This document shows, piece by piece, positions 42,860 to 52,448 of a stretch of 64,000 nt of DNA. Position 1 is the stretch's first letter; every line of letters begins with the position of its first letter. The stretch comes from Streptomyces griseus (GTDB taxonomy: Bacteria > Actinomycetota > Actinomycetes > Streptomycetales > Streptomycetaceae), in NCBI RefSeq assembly GCF_001715295.1, contig NZ_MDKB01000002.1:889522-953521 (forward strand), read 5' to 3'. The notes below the pieces were generated by a model, which saw only the letters and a program-made list of their open reading frames with translations, did not search any database and was not told the DNA's origin. The translations under genes were made by a program, and so were the position numbers.

Positions 42860-44113
42860 GTGCCTGCTCTGAAAAAGACCGTGATGACGGTCCTCTCTGC
42901 CGCATTGTTGTCCGTAAGTGTCATCAGTCCCGGGGTGGCGGCCGACAAGGACACGACCGACGACACCCAGCCGAAGCCGACCGGCCCGATGTCGACCGTG
43001 GGCGGCAAGCGCCTGGGCGAGATGGGTACCCAGGTGACTCTGGGCCCCGGCGCTCCGGTCCTGCCGAAGGACCTCACCGCCCGGTCGTGGATCGTCGCGG
43101 ACGCGGAGAACGGCCAGGTCCTGGCCGCGCACAACGCCCACTGGCGGCTGCCCCCGGCCTCCACGCTGAAGATGCTCTTCGCCGACACGGTCCTGCCCGC
43201 CCTGCAGCCGAAGAGCATGACCCACACGGTGACCGAGCAGGAGCTCGCCGGGATCGGCGAGGGGAGCAGCCTGGTGGGCCTCAAGGAGGACCACGCCTAC
43301 ACCGTCCACGACCTGTGGCTCGGGGTGTTCCTCCGCTCCGGCAACGACGCGGTGCACGTCCTGTCGTCGATGTACGGCGGGGTCGACGCGACGGTCGCGG
43401 CCATGCAGCGCCACGCCGACGAACTGCAGGCGCTCGACACCCACGTCGTCTCCCCCGACGGCTACGACGCCCCCGGGCAGGTCTCCAGCGCCTACGACCT
43501 GACCCTCTTCGCCCGCAGCGGGCTGCAGAAGGCGGACTTCCGTGAGTACTGCGCCACGGCCAGCGCGGAGTTCCCCGGCGAGCAGAAGAAGGGGAAGAAG
43601 CGCGAGAGCTTCGAGATCCAGAACACCAACCGCCTGATCACCGGGGACATCGGGGTGGATCCCTACCGGGGCATCGCCGGGGTCAAGAACGGCTACACCA
43701 CCCATGCGGGCAACACCTTCACCGGGGTCGCCGAGCGCAACGGCAAGGTGCTGCTCGTCACCGTCATGAACCCGTCGTCCGAGGTGAGCCACGCCGTCTA
43801 CAAGGAAGCGGCCGGCCTGCTGGACTGGGGCTTCGCGGCGAGCGGCAAGGTGGCGCCGGTCGGCGAGCTGGTGCCGCCGAAGTCGGCCGAGATCGGTCCC
43901 GGCACCGGCAAGGGTGCCCAGCCCACCGGGGAGGAGTCGGCCGGGGCGGGGGCCACCAAGGTCGCCGCGGCCCCCGTCGCCACCGGATCCGGCGGGATCG
44001 GCATCGCGCTGTCGGTGGTCGGGGGGCTGCTCGTGGTCCTGGCCGGCGGGGTGTTCCTGGTCAACCGGCGCTGGCCGCTGCCGGACCTGGTGCGCCGTCT
44101 GCCGCGCCGGTGA
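42860..44113 (+). CDS. D-alanyl-D-alanine carboxypeptidase (penicillin-binding, S11 family)
   Basis: A 417-residue exported DD-carboxypeptidase trimming the terminal D-Ala of peptidoglycan stem peptides. A signal peptide (about 7-28) precedes the penicillin-binding domain with SXXK as Ser101-Thr-Leu-Lys104, SXN as Ser160-Gly-Asn162, and the third motif as Lys276-Asn-Gly278 instead of the more usual KTG. A linker leads to a C-terminal membrane helix (about 378-400) and basic tail, so it is anchored at the cell surface. Its last 53 bases overlap the convergent YihY gene. The GTG 42860 lacks a clear ribosome binding site. Confidence 0.92.
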   Translation: MPALKKTVMTVLSAALLSVSVISPGVAADKDTTDDTQPKPTGPMSTVGGKRLGEMGTQVTLGPGAPVLPKDLTARSWIVADAENGQVLAAHNAHWRLPPASTLKMLFADTVLPALQPKSMTHTVTEQELAGIGEGSSLVGLKEDHAYTVHDLWLGVFLRSGNDAVHVLSSMYGGVDATVAAMQRHADELQALDTHVVSPDGYDAPGQVSSAYDLTLFARSGLQKADFREYCATASAEFPGEQKKGKKRESFEIQNTNRLITGDIGVDPYRGIAGVKNGYTTHAGNTFTGVAERNGKVLLVTVMNPSSEVSHAVYKEAAGLLDWGFAASGKVAPVGELVPPKSAEIGPGTGKGAQPTGEESAGAGATKVAAAPVATGSGGIGIALSVVGGLLVVLAGGVFLVNRRWPLPDLVRRLPRR

Positions 44114-44981
44114 CGGTCCCCTCCCCGCTCGTCCTGCTGGGCGTCGCCGTCCAGGCCGCGCAGAACAGCAGCAGCTTCGCGCTGAAGTTGATCCACAGGA
44201 GCAGCGCGACCGGGACGCCGAAGGCGCCGTACATGCTCTTGGAGGCGACGCCGCTCATGTAGCTGCCCAGCAGGAGCTTCAGGAGCTCGAAGCCGACGGC
44301 GCCCAGGAGTGCCGCGACCATCAGGCGCCGCCGCGGCGGCTCCACCCCGGGCAGCAGGGTGAGCAGGTAGAGGAGCAGGAGGAAGTCGGCGAACACGGCC
44401 ACGGCGAGGGCGGCCACCTGGAGCAGCACACCGCCCACGCCGTGCTCGGGGACGCCGAGCAGATCGGCGGTCCAGCCGACGGCGGTGGAACCGGCGGTGG
44501 ACGCGCCGAGCGTCACGAGTGCCGCGCCGCCGAGCCCGACCAGCAGCCCGGCGTCCTTGAGCTTGCGGACCACCGGATTGCCGTCGTCGGCGTCGTCCTT
44601 CCCCCAGACGGCCCGCAGGCACTCCCGCATCGAGCCGATCCAGCCGATACCGGTGAAGAGCAGCAGAGCACCGGCGACCAGACCGACCGTGCCCGCGTGG
44701 GCCACCAGGTTGTCCATGCCGAGCTGGTCGGAGATCCCCGGGACCTGCTGGGCGAGCTTGTCCTCGATCGCCCGCAACTGGCCGTCGGAGAGCAGGGCGG
44801 CACCGATCGCCGCCCCGACCGCGATGAGCGGGAACAGCGCCAGGAAGCTGAGGAACGTGATCGCCGCGGCGAGCCTGGCCCAGTGGGCCCGTTCCAGGGT
44901 CTCGTAGGAGCGCCAGGCGTGCGTCTCCATCAGCCGTGCGAGGGGCGGCCCGATGACGGGGAGTTTTGTGAGCCAGTCCAT
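44061..44981 (-). CDS. YihY/virulence factor BrkB family membrane protein
   Basis: A 306-residue membrane protein with six hydrophobic helices and family-typical segments RLAAAITFLSFLALFPLIAVGAAIG and FGVPVALLLWINFSAKLLLFCAAW. Function of the family is not settled (formerly annotated as RNase BN, and linked to transport). The C-terminal coding end overlaps the carboxypeptidase gene by 53 bases tail to tail, so neither gene can have a separate terminator there. Confidence 0.88.
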   Translation of the reverse strand: MDWLTKLPVIGPPLARLMETHAWRSYETLERAHWARLAAAITFLSFLALFPLIAVGAAIGAALLSDGQLRAIEDKLAQQVPGISDQLGMDNLVAHAGTVGLVAGALLLFTGIGWIGSMRECLRAVWGKDDADDGNPVVRKLKDAGLLVGLGGAALVTLGASTAGSTAVGWTADLLGVPEHGVGGVLLQVAALAVAVFADFLLLLYLLTLLPGVEPPRRRLMVAALLGAVGFELLKLLLGSYMSGVASKSMYGAFGVPVALLLWINFSAKLLLFCAAWTATPSRTSGEGTVTGAADGAPGPAAASAG

Positions 44982-45109
44982 GCCGTACGCGTACCCCTCC
45001 GGGCCCGGAAAACCGAGGCGCCGTGCCTCCGTGGTGGCCGATCACCCATTTCGGTGAGTGCTGTAACAAATCCCTCAAAAGGGTTTTCCCGGGCTATACG
45101 GTCACCCTC

Positions 45110-46456
45110 ATGTCCGTCGACACGGTGTCCATGACCGGCTGGGGCCGCACCGCCCCGACGACCGCGCTGCGGTTCCGCCCCCGTACGTACGAAGAGGCCG
45201 TCGTCGCCGTGCGGGGCCGCGGGCCGCGGGGGGTCGTCGCCCGCGGGCTGGGCCGCGCCCACGGCGACGCCGCCCAGAACGCGGGCGGTTCCGTCCTGGA
45301 CATGACCGCGTTGAACCGGATCCGCGCGGTCGACGCGGTCGGGGGCACGGTGGTCTGCGAGGCGGGAGTGAGCCTGCACCACCTGATGCGGGTGCTCCTG
45401 CCGCTCGGCTGGTTCGTGCCGGTCACCCCCGCGACCCGCCAGGTCACCGTCGGGGGCGCGATCGGCTCCGACGTCCACGGCAGGAACCACCGCTCCGCCG
45501 GCTCCTTCGCCCGTCACGTGCGCTCCCTGGACCTGCTCACGGCCGACGGCGAGGTGCGCACGGTGCTGCCGGGGACTCCGCTGTTCGACGCGACCGCGGG
45601 TGGCCTCGGACTGACCGGCGTCATCCTCTCCGCCACGCTGGCCTTCCGACGCGTCGCCACCTCGCTGATGTCGGTCGACACCGAGCGCGCCGCCTGCCTG
45701 GACGACGCGATGGCCCGGCTCGCCACCTGGGGCGAGCGCGCCCCGTACGCGGCGGCACGGATCGATCTCCTGGCGCACGGGAGGGCGGCCGGACGCGCCG
45801 TCCTCACCCGGGGGGAGCACGCACCCCTTGACGCACTCCCGGCGCGCGCCCGGCACAGCCCGCTCACCTTCCGCACCGGGCAGCTGCCCGCCGCCCCGCT
45901 CCTGCCCGCCGCTCTGCTCGGGGGGACCTCGGCCGCGCTGCTCAACGAGCTGCGCCACCGCAGTGCCCCCGTGGCACGGGCCGGGGAGCTCCGGAGGATC
46001 TCCTCCTTCTTCCACCCGCTGGACGCCCTGCCCCGCTGGAACCGCCTCTACGGCCGGGCCGGCTTCGTGCGCTACCAGTTCGCCGTCGGCCACGGCCAGG
46101 AGGAGACGGTGGCCCGCATCGTCCGCCGGCTCTCCGCCCGCCGCTGTCCCGCCTTCCAGGCCGTCCTCAAGCGGTTCGGCGCCCCGGGCCCCGGCTGGCT
46201 GTCCTTCCCGGTCCCCGGGTGGACGCTCTCCTTCGGGCTGCCCGCGGGCCTGCCCGGTCTGCCGCGGCTGCTCGACGGCCTCGACGAGGAGGTGGCGGGG
46301 GCCGGCGGCCGGGTCTGCCTGGCCAAGGACGCCCGGCTGCGCCCGGGCGTCGCCGCAGCGATGTACCCGCGGCTGGCAGCGTTCCGCGCCCTGCGCGAGG
46401 AGCTGGACCCGGACGGGGCCTTCCGGTCGGACCTGTCCCGCCGCCTCGCGCTCTGA
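45110..46456 (+). CDS. dprE1: FAD-binding oxidoreductase, decaprenylphosphoryl-beta-D-ribose 2'-oxidase-like
   Basis: A 448-residue vanillyl-alcohol-oxidase-type flavoprotein that aligns along its length with mycobacterial DprE1: GLGRAHGDAAQNAGGSVLDMT, TRQVTVGGAIGSDVHGRNHRSAGSF, RSLDLLTADGEV, FHPLDALPRWNRLYGRAGFVRYQF, and LAKDARL with Lys406 matching the essential Lys418. The position of mycobacterial Cys387, target of covalent benzothiazinone inhibitors, is Ser374 here (WTLSFGLP). It should oxidise a polyprenylphosphoryl ribose at C2 for epimerisation by the next gene. TATACG at 45095-45100 lies about 10 nt before ATG 45110, suggesting a leaderless transcript. Confidence 0.88.
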   Translation: MSVDTVSMTGWGRTAPTTALRFRPRTYEEAVVAVRGRGPRGVVARGLGRAHGDAAQNAGGSVLDMTALNRIRAVDAVGGTVVCEAGVSLHHLMRVLLPLGWFVPVTPATRQVTVGGAIGSDVHGRNHRSAGSFARHVRSLDLLTADGEVRTVLPGTPLFDATAGGLGLTGVILSATLAFRRVATSLMSVDTERAACLDDAMARLATWGERAPYAAARIDLLAHGRAAGRAVLTRGEHAPLDALPARARHSPLTFRTGQLPAAPLLPAALLGGTSAALLNELRHRSAPVARAGELRRISSFFHPLDALPRWNRLYGRAGFVRYQFAVGHGQEETVARIVRRLSARRCPAFQAVLKRFGAPGPGWLSFPVPGWTLSFGLPAGLPGLPRLLDGLDEEVAGAGGRVCLAKDARLRPGVAAAMYPRLAAFRALREELDPDGAFRSDLSRRLAL

Positions 46457-46543
46457 CCTCCGCCGGTGGTCCTCGACCGCCGCCCGCCGCCCGTCCGGCC
46501 GGCCATCCGTCCGGCCGTCCCGTTCCCGTCGCCAGGAGTTTCC

Positions 46544-47299
46544 ATGAAGGACGCCTTCGGTGCCCCGCAGTCCCTGCTCGTCCTCGGCGGCACCTCCGAG
46601 ATCGGACTGGCCACCGCGCGTCGGCTGATCGCCCGCCGCACCCGCACCGTCCGGCTGGCCGGCCGCCCCTCGCCCGCTCTGGAGCGGGCCGCCGCCGAGC
46701 TGCGCGAACTGGGTGCGGACGTCCGTACCGTCGCCTTCGACGCCCTCGACAACGCCTCGCACGAGGAGGTGCTCGGCAAGCTCTTCGCCGACGGCGACAT
46801 CGACATGGTGCTGCTGGCCTTCGGCATCCTCGGCGACCAGGCGCACGACGAGGAGGAACCGCTCTCCGCGGTCCGGGTGGCGCAGACCAACTACACGGGA
46901 GCGGTCTCGGCCGGCCTGGTGTGCGGCGGAGCGCTCCAGGCGCAGGGCCACGGATCGCTGGTGGTGCTGTCGTCGGTGGCGGGTGAGCGAGCCCGGCGCG
47001 CCGACTTCATCTACGGCTCCAGCAAGGCGGGGCTGGACGTCTTCGCCCAGGGGCTCGGGGACGCGCTGCACGGGACCGGGGTGCACGTGATGGTCGTACG
47101 CCCCGGCTTCGTACGGTCACGGATGACGGCGGGGCGCGAGGAGGGACCGCTGTCCACCACGCCCGGCGCCGTCGCGGACGCCATCGTGACGGGCCTGCGG
47201 CGCCGCTCGGAGACGGTGTGGGTGCCCGGTGCGCTGCGGGTGGTCATGTCGGCCCTGCGGCACGTGCCGCGCCCGCTGTTCCGGCGGCTGCCGGTGTGA
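46544..47299 (+). CDS. dprE2: SDR oxidoreductase, decaprenylphosphoryl-2-keto-ribose reductase-like
   Basis: A 251-residue short-chain dehydrogenase matching DprE2: LVLGGTSEIGLATARRL (cofactor loop), FDALDNASHEEV, AFGILGD, SSVAGERARRADFIYGSSKAGLDVF (catalytic Ser, Tyr-X3-Lys), VRPGFVRSRMT and the C-terminal LRHVPRPLFRRLPV. With DprE1 it would convert polyprenylphosphoryl-ribose to the arabinose form. AGGAG precedes the ATG; the gap from dprE1 is 87 bp on the same strand. The final acceptor of such arabinose in Streptomyces is not obvious. Confidence 0.88.
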   Translation: MKDAFGAPQSLLVLGGTSEIGLATARRLIARRTRTVRLAGRPSPALERAAAELRELGADVRTVAFDALDNASHEEVLGKLFADGDIDMVLLAFGILGDQAHDEEEPLSAVRVAQTNYTGAVSAGLVCGGALQAQGHGSLVVLSSVAGERARRADFIYGSSKAGLDVFAQGLGDALHGTGVHVMVVRPGFVRSRMTAGREEGPLSTTPGAVADAIVTGLRRRSETVWVPGALRVVMSALRHVPRPLFRRLPV

Positions 47300-47308
47300 C
47301 GCGGCCGG

Positions 47309-47899
47309 TCAGGGCCGCAGGGAGGGGTGTTCCACGGTCCATCCGCCCTGGGCCGGCACGGCGGACGCGCCGCCGCCGGCGCCGAACGGGAACTCGTTGA
47401 TCTGGCGCCAGACGGCGTCCGGGCCCTGTTCGTAGAGCCCGAAGGAGCCGCAGGTCCAGGCCGCCTCGTACGAGGAGAGCTCCTCGTACGCGCGGTCCAT
47501 CGCCTCCTCCGCGATGCCGTGCGCCACGGTGACGTGCGGGTGGTACGGGAACTGCAGCTCGCGGACCAGCGGTCCCGAGGGCTCCCGGACCCGCTTCTGG
47601 AGCCAGGAGCACGCCGAGGCGCCCTCGACGACCTGGACGTAGACGACCGGGGACAGCGGGCGGAAGGTTCCCGTGCCGGACAGCCGCATCGGGAAGGGGC
47701 GGCCGGCCGCGGCGATCCGGTCGAGGTGCGCCTCGACCGCAGGCAGGACGGCCGCCTCCGCCTCGGTGGGCGGGAGGAGGGTGACGTGGGTGGGAATGCC
47801 GTACGCGGCAGGGTCCCCGAAGCTCGCGCGCCGCTCCTGGAGCAGGCTGCCGTAGGGCTCCGGGACCGCGATCGAAACGCCAAGCGTTACGGTCCCCAC
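47309..47899 (-). CDS. 2'-5' RNA ligase family protein (2H phosphoesterase)
   Basis: A 196-residue 2H-superfamily protein. The two HXTX motifs are HVTLLPPTE (about 38-46) and HVTVAHG (about 122-128), spaced as usual for the LigT/YjcG group. Such enzymes cleave or join 2'-5' or cyclic phosphodiesters in RNA or nucleotides; the in vivo substrate here is unknown. It ends 9 bp from dprE2, convergent, and lies just downstream of trpS. Confidence 0.85.
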   Translation of the reverse strand: MGTVTLGVSIAVPEPYGSLLQERRASFGDPAAYGIPTHVTLLPPTEAEAAVLPAVEAHLDRIAAAGRPFPMRLSGTGTFRPLSPVVYVQVVEGASACSWLQKRVREPSGPLVRELQFPYHPHVTVAHGIAEEAMDRAYEELSSYEAAWTCGSFGLYEQGPDAVWRQINEFPFGAGGGASAVPAQGGWTVEHPSLRP

Positions 47900-48002
47900 A
47901 TCGTTCTCCTCAATCGTCGATGGTCGATTTTCGGCCGCGACCGGCAGTCGTACCGACGCAAGTGTGCCGCCTCGGGCCGTGCTCCCGCCAGGGTCCTTGG
48001 AC

Positions 48003-49028
<1,026 letters not shown>

Positions 49029-49184
49029 TCAGGTGCGGGAGCGATCTCCGCCGAGCGGTGCGCGAAGAGGCGGGAGGCGGCGCCGCGGGGGCGCGCCGCG
49101 CTCCGCAGGTTTCCCCGTGCGGCATCCGACCGACGATACAAAGTGGGCACACCCCGCCCACGCCGCACGACGAACGGAGACCCC

Positions 49185-50390
49185 GTGCCGACCACGGAAA
49201 CCGCCCTCGCCTCCGCCGAGGCGCACAGTGCGCACAACTACCACCCGTTGCCGGTCGTCGTCGCCTCGGCGGACGGTGCCTGGATGACCGACGTCGAGGG
49301 CCGCCGCTACCTCGACATGCTCGCCGGCTACTCAGCACTCAATTTCGGCCACGGCAACCGGCGTCTGATCGACGCGGCCAAGGCGCAGCTCGACCGGGTG
49401 ACGCTCACCTCGCGGGCCTTCCACCACGACCGGTTCGCCGACTTCTGCGCGCGCCTCGCCGAGCTGTGCGGCATGGAGATGGTGCTGCCCATGAACACCG
49501 GCGCGGAGGCCGTGGAGACGGCGGTGAAGACCGCCCGCAAGTGGGGCTACCGCGTCAAGGGCGTGCCGGACGGGATGGCCAAGATCATCGTCGCGGCCGA
49601 CAACTTCCACGGGCGGACGACGACGATCGTCAGCTTCTCCACGGACCACGAGGCGCGGGCCGACTTCGGCCCGTACACCCCCGGGTTCGAGATCGTGCCG
49701 TACGGGGACCTGACCGCGCTCGGGGCGGCCATGACCGAGAACACCGTGGCGGTGCTCATGGAGCCGATCCAGGGCGAGGCCGGGGTCCTGGTGCCGCCGC
49801 CCGGTTATCTGGCGGGGGTGCGCGAGATGACCCGGGAGCGGAACGTCCTGTTCGTCGCCGACGAGATCCAGTCGGGTCTCGGCCGTACGGGCAGGACGTT
49901 CGCGTGCGAGCACGAGGGTGTGGTGCCCGACATGTACGTACTGGGCAAGGCGCTGGGCGGTGGTGTGGTGCCGGTCTCCGCCGTGGTGTCGTCGGCCGCG
50001 GTGCTGGGCGTCTTCCACGCCGGGGAGCACGGGTCGACCTTCGGCGGGAACCCGCTGGCGTGCGCGGTCGCGCTGGAGGTGATGGCGATGCTGCGCACGG
50101 GCGAGTTCCAGCAGCGGGCGGCGGAGCTGGGCGACCACCTCCACCGCGAGCTGGCGCTGATGGCCGAGGGGGGCGCGGTCGAGGCCGTACGGGGACGGGG
50201 CCTGTGGGCGGGCGTCGACATCGCCCCGGCCCTCGGCACGGGCAGGGAGATCTCGGAGAAGCTGATGGCCCGCGGGGTCCTGGTCAAGGACACCCATGGC
50301 TCCACGATCCGGATCGCCCCGCCCCTGATGATCAGCAAGGAGGACCTGGACTGGGGGCTGGAGCAGCTCCGGGACGTCCTGCGCGGCTGA
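49185..50390 (+). CDS. rocD: ornithine--oxo-acid transaminase
   Basis: A 401-residue class III PLP-dependent aminotransferase, best matched to ornithine aminotransferase (YHPLPVVVASADGAWMTDVEGRRYLDMLAGYSALNFGH, NTGAEAVETAVKTARKWGY, EPIQGEAGV, DEIQSGLGRTG and the PLP-lysine segment LGKALGGGVVPVSAV). It moves the delta-amino group of ornithine to 2-oxoglutarate, giving glutamate semialdehyde in arginine/ornithine breakdown. GTG 49185 follows GGAGA. It is the only gene of that pathway in the window. Confidence 0.92.
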   Translation: MPTTETALASAEAHSAHNYHPLPVVVASADGAWMTDVEGRRYLDMLAGYSALNFGHGNRRLIDAAKAQLDRVTLTSRAFHHDRFADFCARLAELCGMEMVLPMNTGAEAVETAVKTARKWGYRVKGVPDGMAKIIVAADNFHGRTTTIVSFSTDHEARADFGPYTPGFEIVPYGDLTALGAAMTENTVAVLMEPIQGEAGVLVPPPGYLAGVREMTRERNVLFVADEIQSGLGRTGRTFACEHEGVVPDMYVLGKALGGGVVPVSAVVSSAAVLGVFHAGEHGSTFGGNPLACAVALEVMAMLRTGEFQQRAAELGDHLHRELALMAEGGAVEAVRGRGLWAGVDIAPALGTGREISEKLMARGVLVKDTHGSTIRIAPPLMISKEDLDWGLEQLRDVLRG

Positions 50391-50847
50391 GCACCGGCCC
50401 GCCGTCCGGGCCGGCCCGGGCCCCGGGCCGGGGGAACGGGCCCCGGACCCGGGAACGGGCGCGGCACCCGTGCCCCGGGCTCGGCGCTCGCCCTTCGGGC
50501 TCGGGCGCGGGCGACGCCCAGGCCCGGGTTCGGCGCTCAAGACACTGGGCTCGGGCGCCGCGCTCGGGGACGCGGCACCCGAGCCCAGGCGTCGGGCTTC
50601 GGGCTCGGATCCGACGCCCGAGCCCCGGGCTCGGGCGCGAGCACCGCACTCATGCCCCGGGCTCGGGCGGGTGCGGCACCCGTGCCCCGGGCTCGACGTT
50701 CAGGACCCGGACCCAGGCATCAGGCTCGGGACCGGGTGCGGCACTCAGGCCCCGGGCTCGGGTGCTGCACCCGGCCCGGGATCCGGCGCTCGGCCCCGGC
50801 GCGTGCCCGGCCCCGGGCCCCGGGCGCCGCACGCGGCCCGCCCGGGG
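50391..50847. repeat. GC-rich imperfect palindrome array
   Basis: About 450 bp between convergent genes, built from many variants of CCCCGGGCTCGGG and CCCGAGCCC. A longer unit, GCAC followed by a variable triplet and TGCCCCGGGCTCG, recurs at about 50464, 50645, 50677 and 50743 in altered form. No gene is present; open frames in several phases follow from the simple composition. It could fold into multiple hairpins and act as a bidirectional terminator for rocD and the glutathionylspermidine-synthase-like gene. Confidence 0.7.
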
Positions 50848-52032
50848 TCAGAGGATGACGTGGGGCAGGAAGCGGGCGTACTCGTCGGTGACCGGCCCCG
50901 CCGACTCCCGGATGCCGAGCCCGGCCGCCCGGTCCTCGACCACCCAGGCGCCGAGGACCACGCGGTTGCCCGCGAAGTCGGGCAGCGGCGCGCACTCCTG
51001 GTAGCAGCAGGCCTCGTCGCGGATCACCGGGGGGCTGCCCGGTGCGTGCACGGTGACCCCGGCGCCCTCGCGGCCGAGCAGCGGCTTGGAGACGTAGCCC
51101 GCCGCCCCGGCCGCCAGTTCGCGCGGGCCGTCGAGGTAGGCGGGCAGCAGGTTGGGGTGTCCGGGGTACAGCTCCCACAGGACGGCCAGCAGCGCCTTGT
51201 TGGAGAGGAGCATCTTCCAGGCGGGCTCGATCCAGCAGGTCGTGCCGGTACCGCCGCCGTTGTCGAGGGTGTCCAGGACGTGCGGCCCGAACCGGTCGGT
51301 CGCCAGCCACTCCCACGGGTAGAGCTTGAAGCAGCTGCGGATGAAGCGGAGGCGCTCGTCGACGAAGCGGCCGGCCAGCCGGTCCCAGCCGATCCGTTCC
51401 ACGGAGAGGGCCTCCGTGCTGATGCCGGCCTGCTCGGCGGTCTCCCGCAGATAGGCGACCGTCATCAGGTCCTCGCCGAGCTCGTCACCGTCGGAGTGGG
51501 CGAAGTGCACCGGCCCCGGCGGCAGGAGGGGTGCCTGCCGCTTCCACGCGTCGACGAGGCGTTCGTGCAGCGAGTTCCACTGGTCGGCGCCGGGGAAGCG
51601 CTCCTCCATCCAGAACCACTGGGGGCCGGCCGCCTCCAGGAGGGAGGTGGGGGTGTCGGCGTTGTACTCCAGCAGCCGGGCCGGACCCGACCCGTCGTAC
51701 CGCAGGTCGAAGCGGCCGTACAGCGAAGGGAGTTCGTCGCGGCGGTGCCACGACTCGGCGATCAGCCCCGCGAGCCGGCCGTCGGTGATGCCGAGGTCGG
51801 CGAAGCGGTCGTGCGCGACGATATGCGCAGCCGCGGCCAGGCACATCGTGTGGAGCTCCTCCACGACCTCCTCCAGCGCCTCGACCTCGGGCAGTGAGAA
51901 GACGTAGTAGGCGCTCTCGTCCCAGTAGGGGCGCAGCGATCCGTCCGGGTAGCGGGTCAGGGGGTAGATCAGGCCCTGCTCCTCGACGGTCCGTTGCCAC
52001 CCGGGACGTGGCTCGATGGTGCGGCGCTCCAC
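50848..52032 (-). CDS. glutathionylspermidine synthase family protein (YgiC-like ATP-grasp ligase)
   Basis: A 394-residue ATP-grasp protein of the GSP_synth family: YWDESAYYVFSLPEVEALEEVVEELHTMC, RFDLRYDGSGPARLLEYNADTPTSLLEAA, SNKALLAVLWELYPGHPNLLPAY and YVSKPLLGREGAGV (ATP-binding Lys region). Only the synthetase domain is present, not the amidase half of the E. coli enzyme, as in YgiC/YjfC. YgiC-type proteins are peptide-ligase-like with unknown substrates. It lies 5 bp after a small lipoprotein gene, an arrangement resembling ygiB-ygiC. Confidence 0.88.
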   Translation of the reverse strand: MERRTIEPRPGWQRTVEEQGLIYPLTRYPDGSLRPYWDESAYYVFSLPEVEALEEVVEELHTMCLAAAAHIVAHDRFADLGITDGRLAGLIAESWHRRDELPSLYGRFDLRYDGSGPARLLEYNADTPTSLLEAAGPQWFWMEERFPGADQWNSLHERLVDAWKRQAPLLPPGPVHFAHSDGDELGEDLMTVAYLRETAEQAGISTEALSVERIGWDRLAGRFVDERLRFIRSCFKLYPWEWLATDRFGPHVLDTLDNGGGTGTTCWIEPAWKMLLSNKALLAVLWELYPGHPNLLPAYLDGPRELAAGAAGYVSKPLLGREGAGVTVHAPGSPPVIRDEACCYQECAPLPDFAGNRVVLGAWVVEDRAAGLGIRESAGPVTDEYARFLPHVIL

Positions 52033-52037
52033 CGGGT

Positions 52038-52313
52038 TCAGCCGCCGCCGGTCCGGGAGCTGCCGAAACCGCCCCGGTCGACCGCGGACTTGTCGAAGCT
52101 ACCGCCGGAGACCTTGCCCCGGCTGCTGCTGCCCCCGTAGTAGTACGAGCCGCTGCCGCTGCTGTCCCGGCATTCGTAGGAGGGCAGTTCCTCCCGGGTC
52201 ACCGGGTCGACACACCGCCTGTCGGGGTCCGAGCCGCACGCGGTGAGCGTCGCCGCGAGCATTCCCACGCCGCCGAGCACCACCGTGCTCGACCGCAGCC
52301 TGCGCCTGATCAT
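52038..52313 (-). CDS. small lipoprotein, YgiB-like partner
   Basis: A 91-residue lipoprotein: basic N terminus and hydrophobic stretch, lipobox LTAC (Cys26), two further Cys in RRCVDPVTREELPSYECRD, then a Ser/Gly/Tyr-rich tail ending in SFDKSAVDRGGFGSSRTGGG. The RGGFGS tail resembles the C terminus of YgiB (DUF1190) proteins, which accompany YgiC in other bacteria. ATG 52313 is preferred because it gives a normal signal peptide; the frame is open upstream. Probably cotranscribed with the ligase gene. Confidence 0.72.
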   Translation of the reverse strand: MIRRRLRSSTVVLGGVGMLAATLTACGSDPDRRCVDPVTREELPSYECRDSSGSGSYYYGGSSSRGKVSGGSFDKSAVDRGGFGSSRTGGG

Positions 52314-52448
52314 GTCGTTCCGTCCCCCGTCCGTCGGTAAGCCTTCCACTGTCCGTCGACCGCCCGGACGTTCAGTCAGATTAGATGGCCGGTCGGTGGG
52401 GCCGGAACCCGGTGGTACGCCGGAGCCGCCCCGACCGGCCGCCGCGGT

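Noticed and set aside
50391..50847. Small protein genes in the repeat region after rocD
   Set aside because: Open frames occur in several phases at once because of simple GC repeats; no ribosome binding sites or homology.
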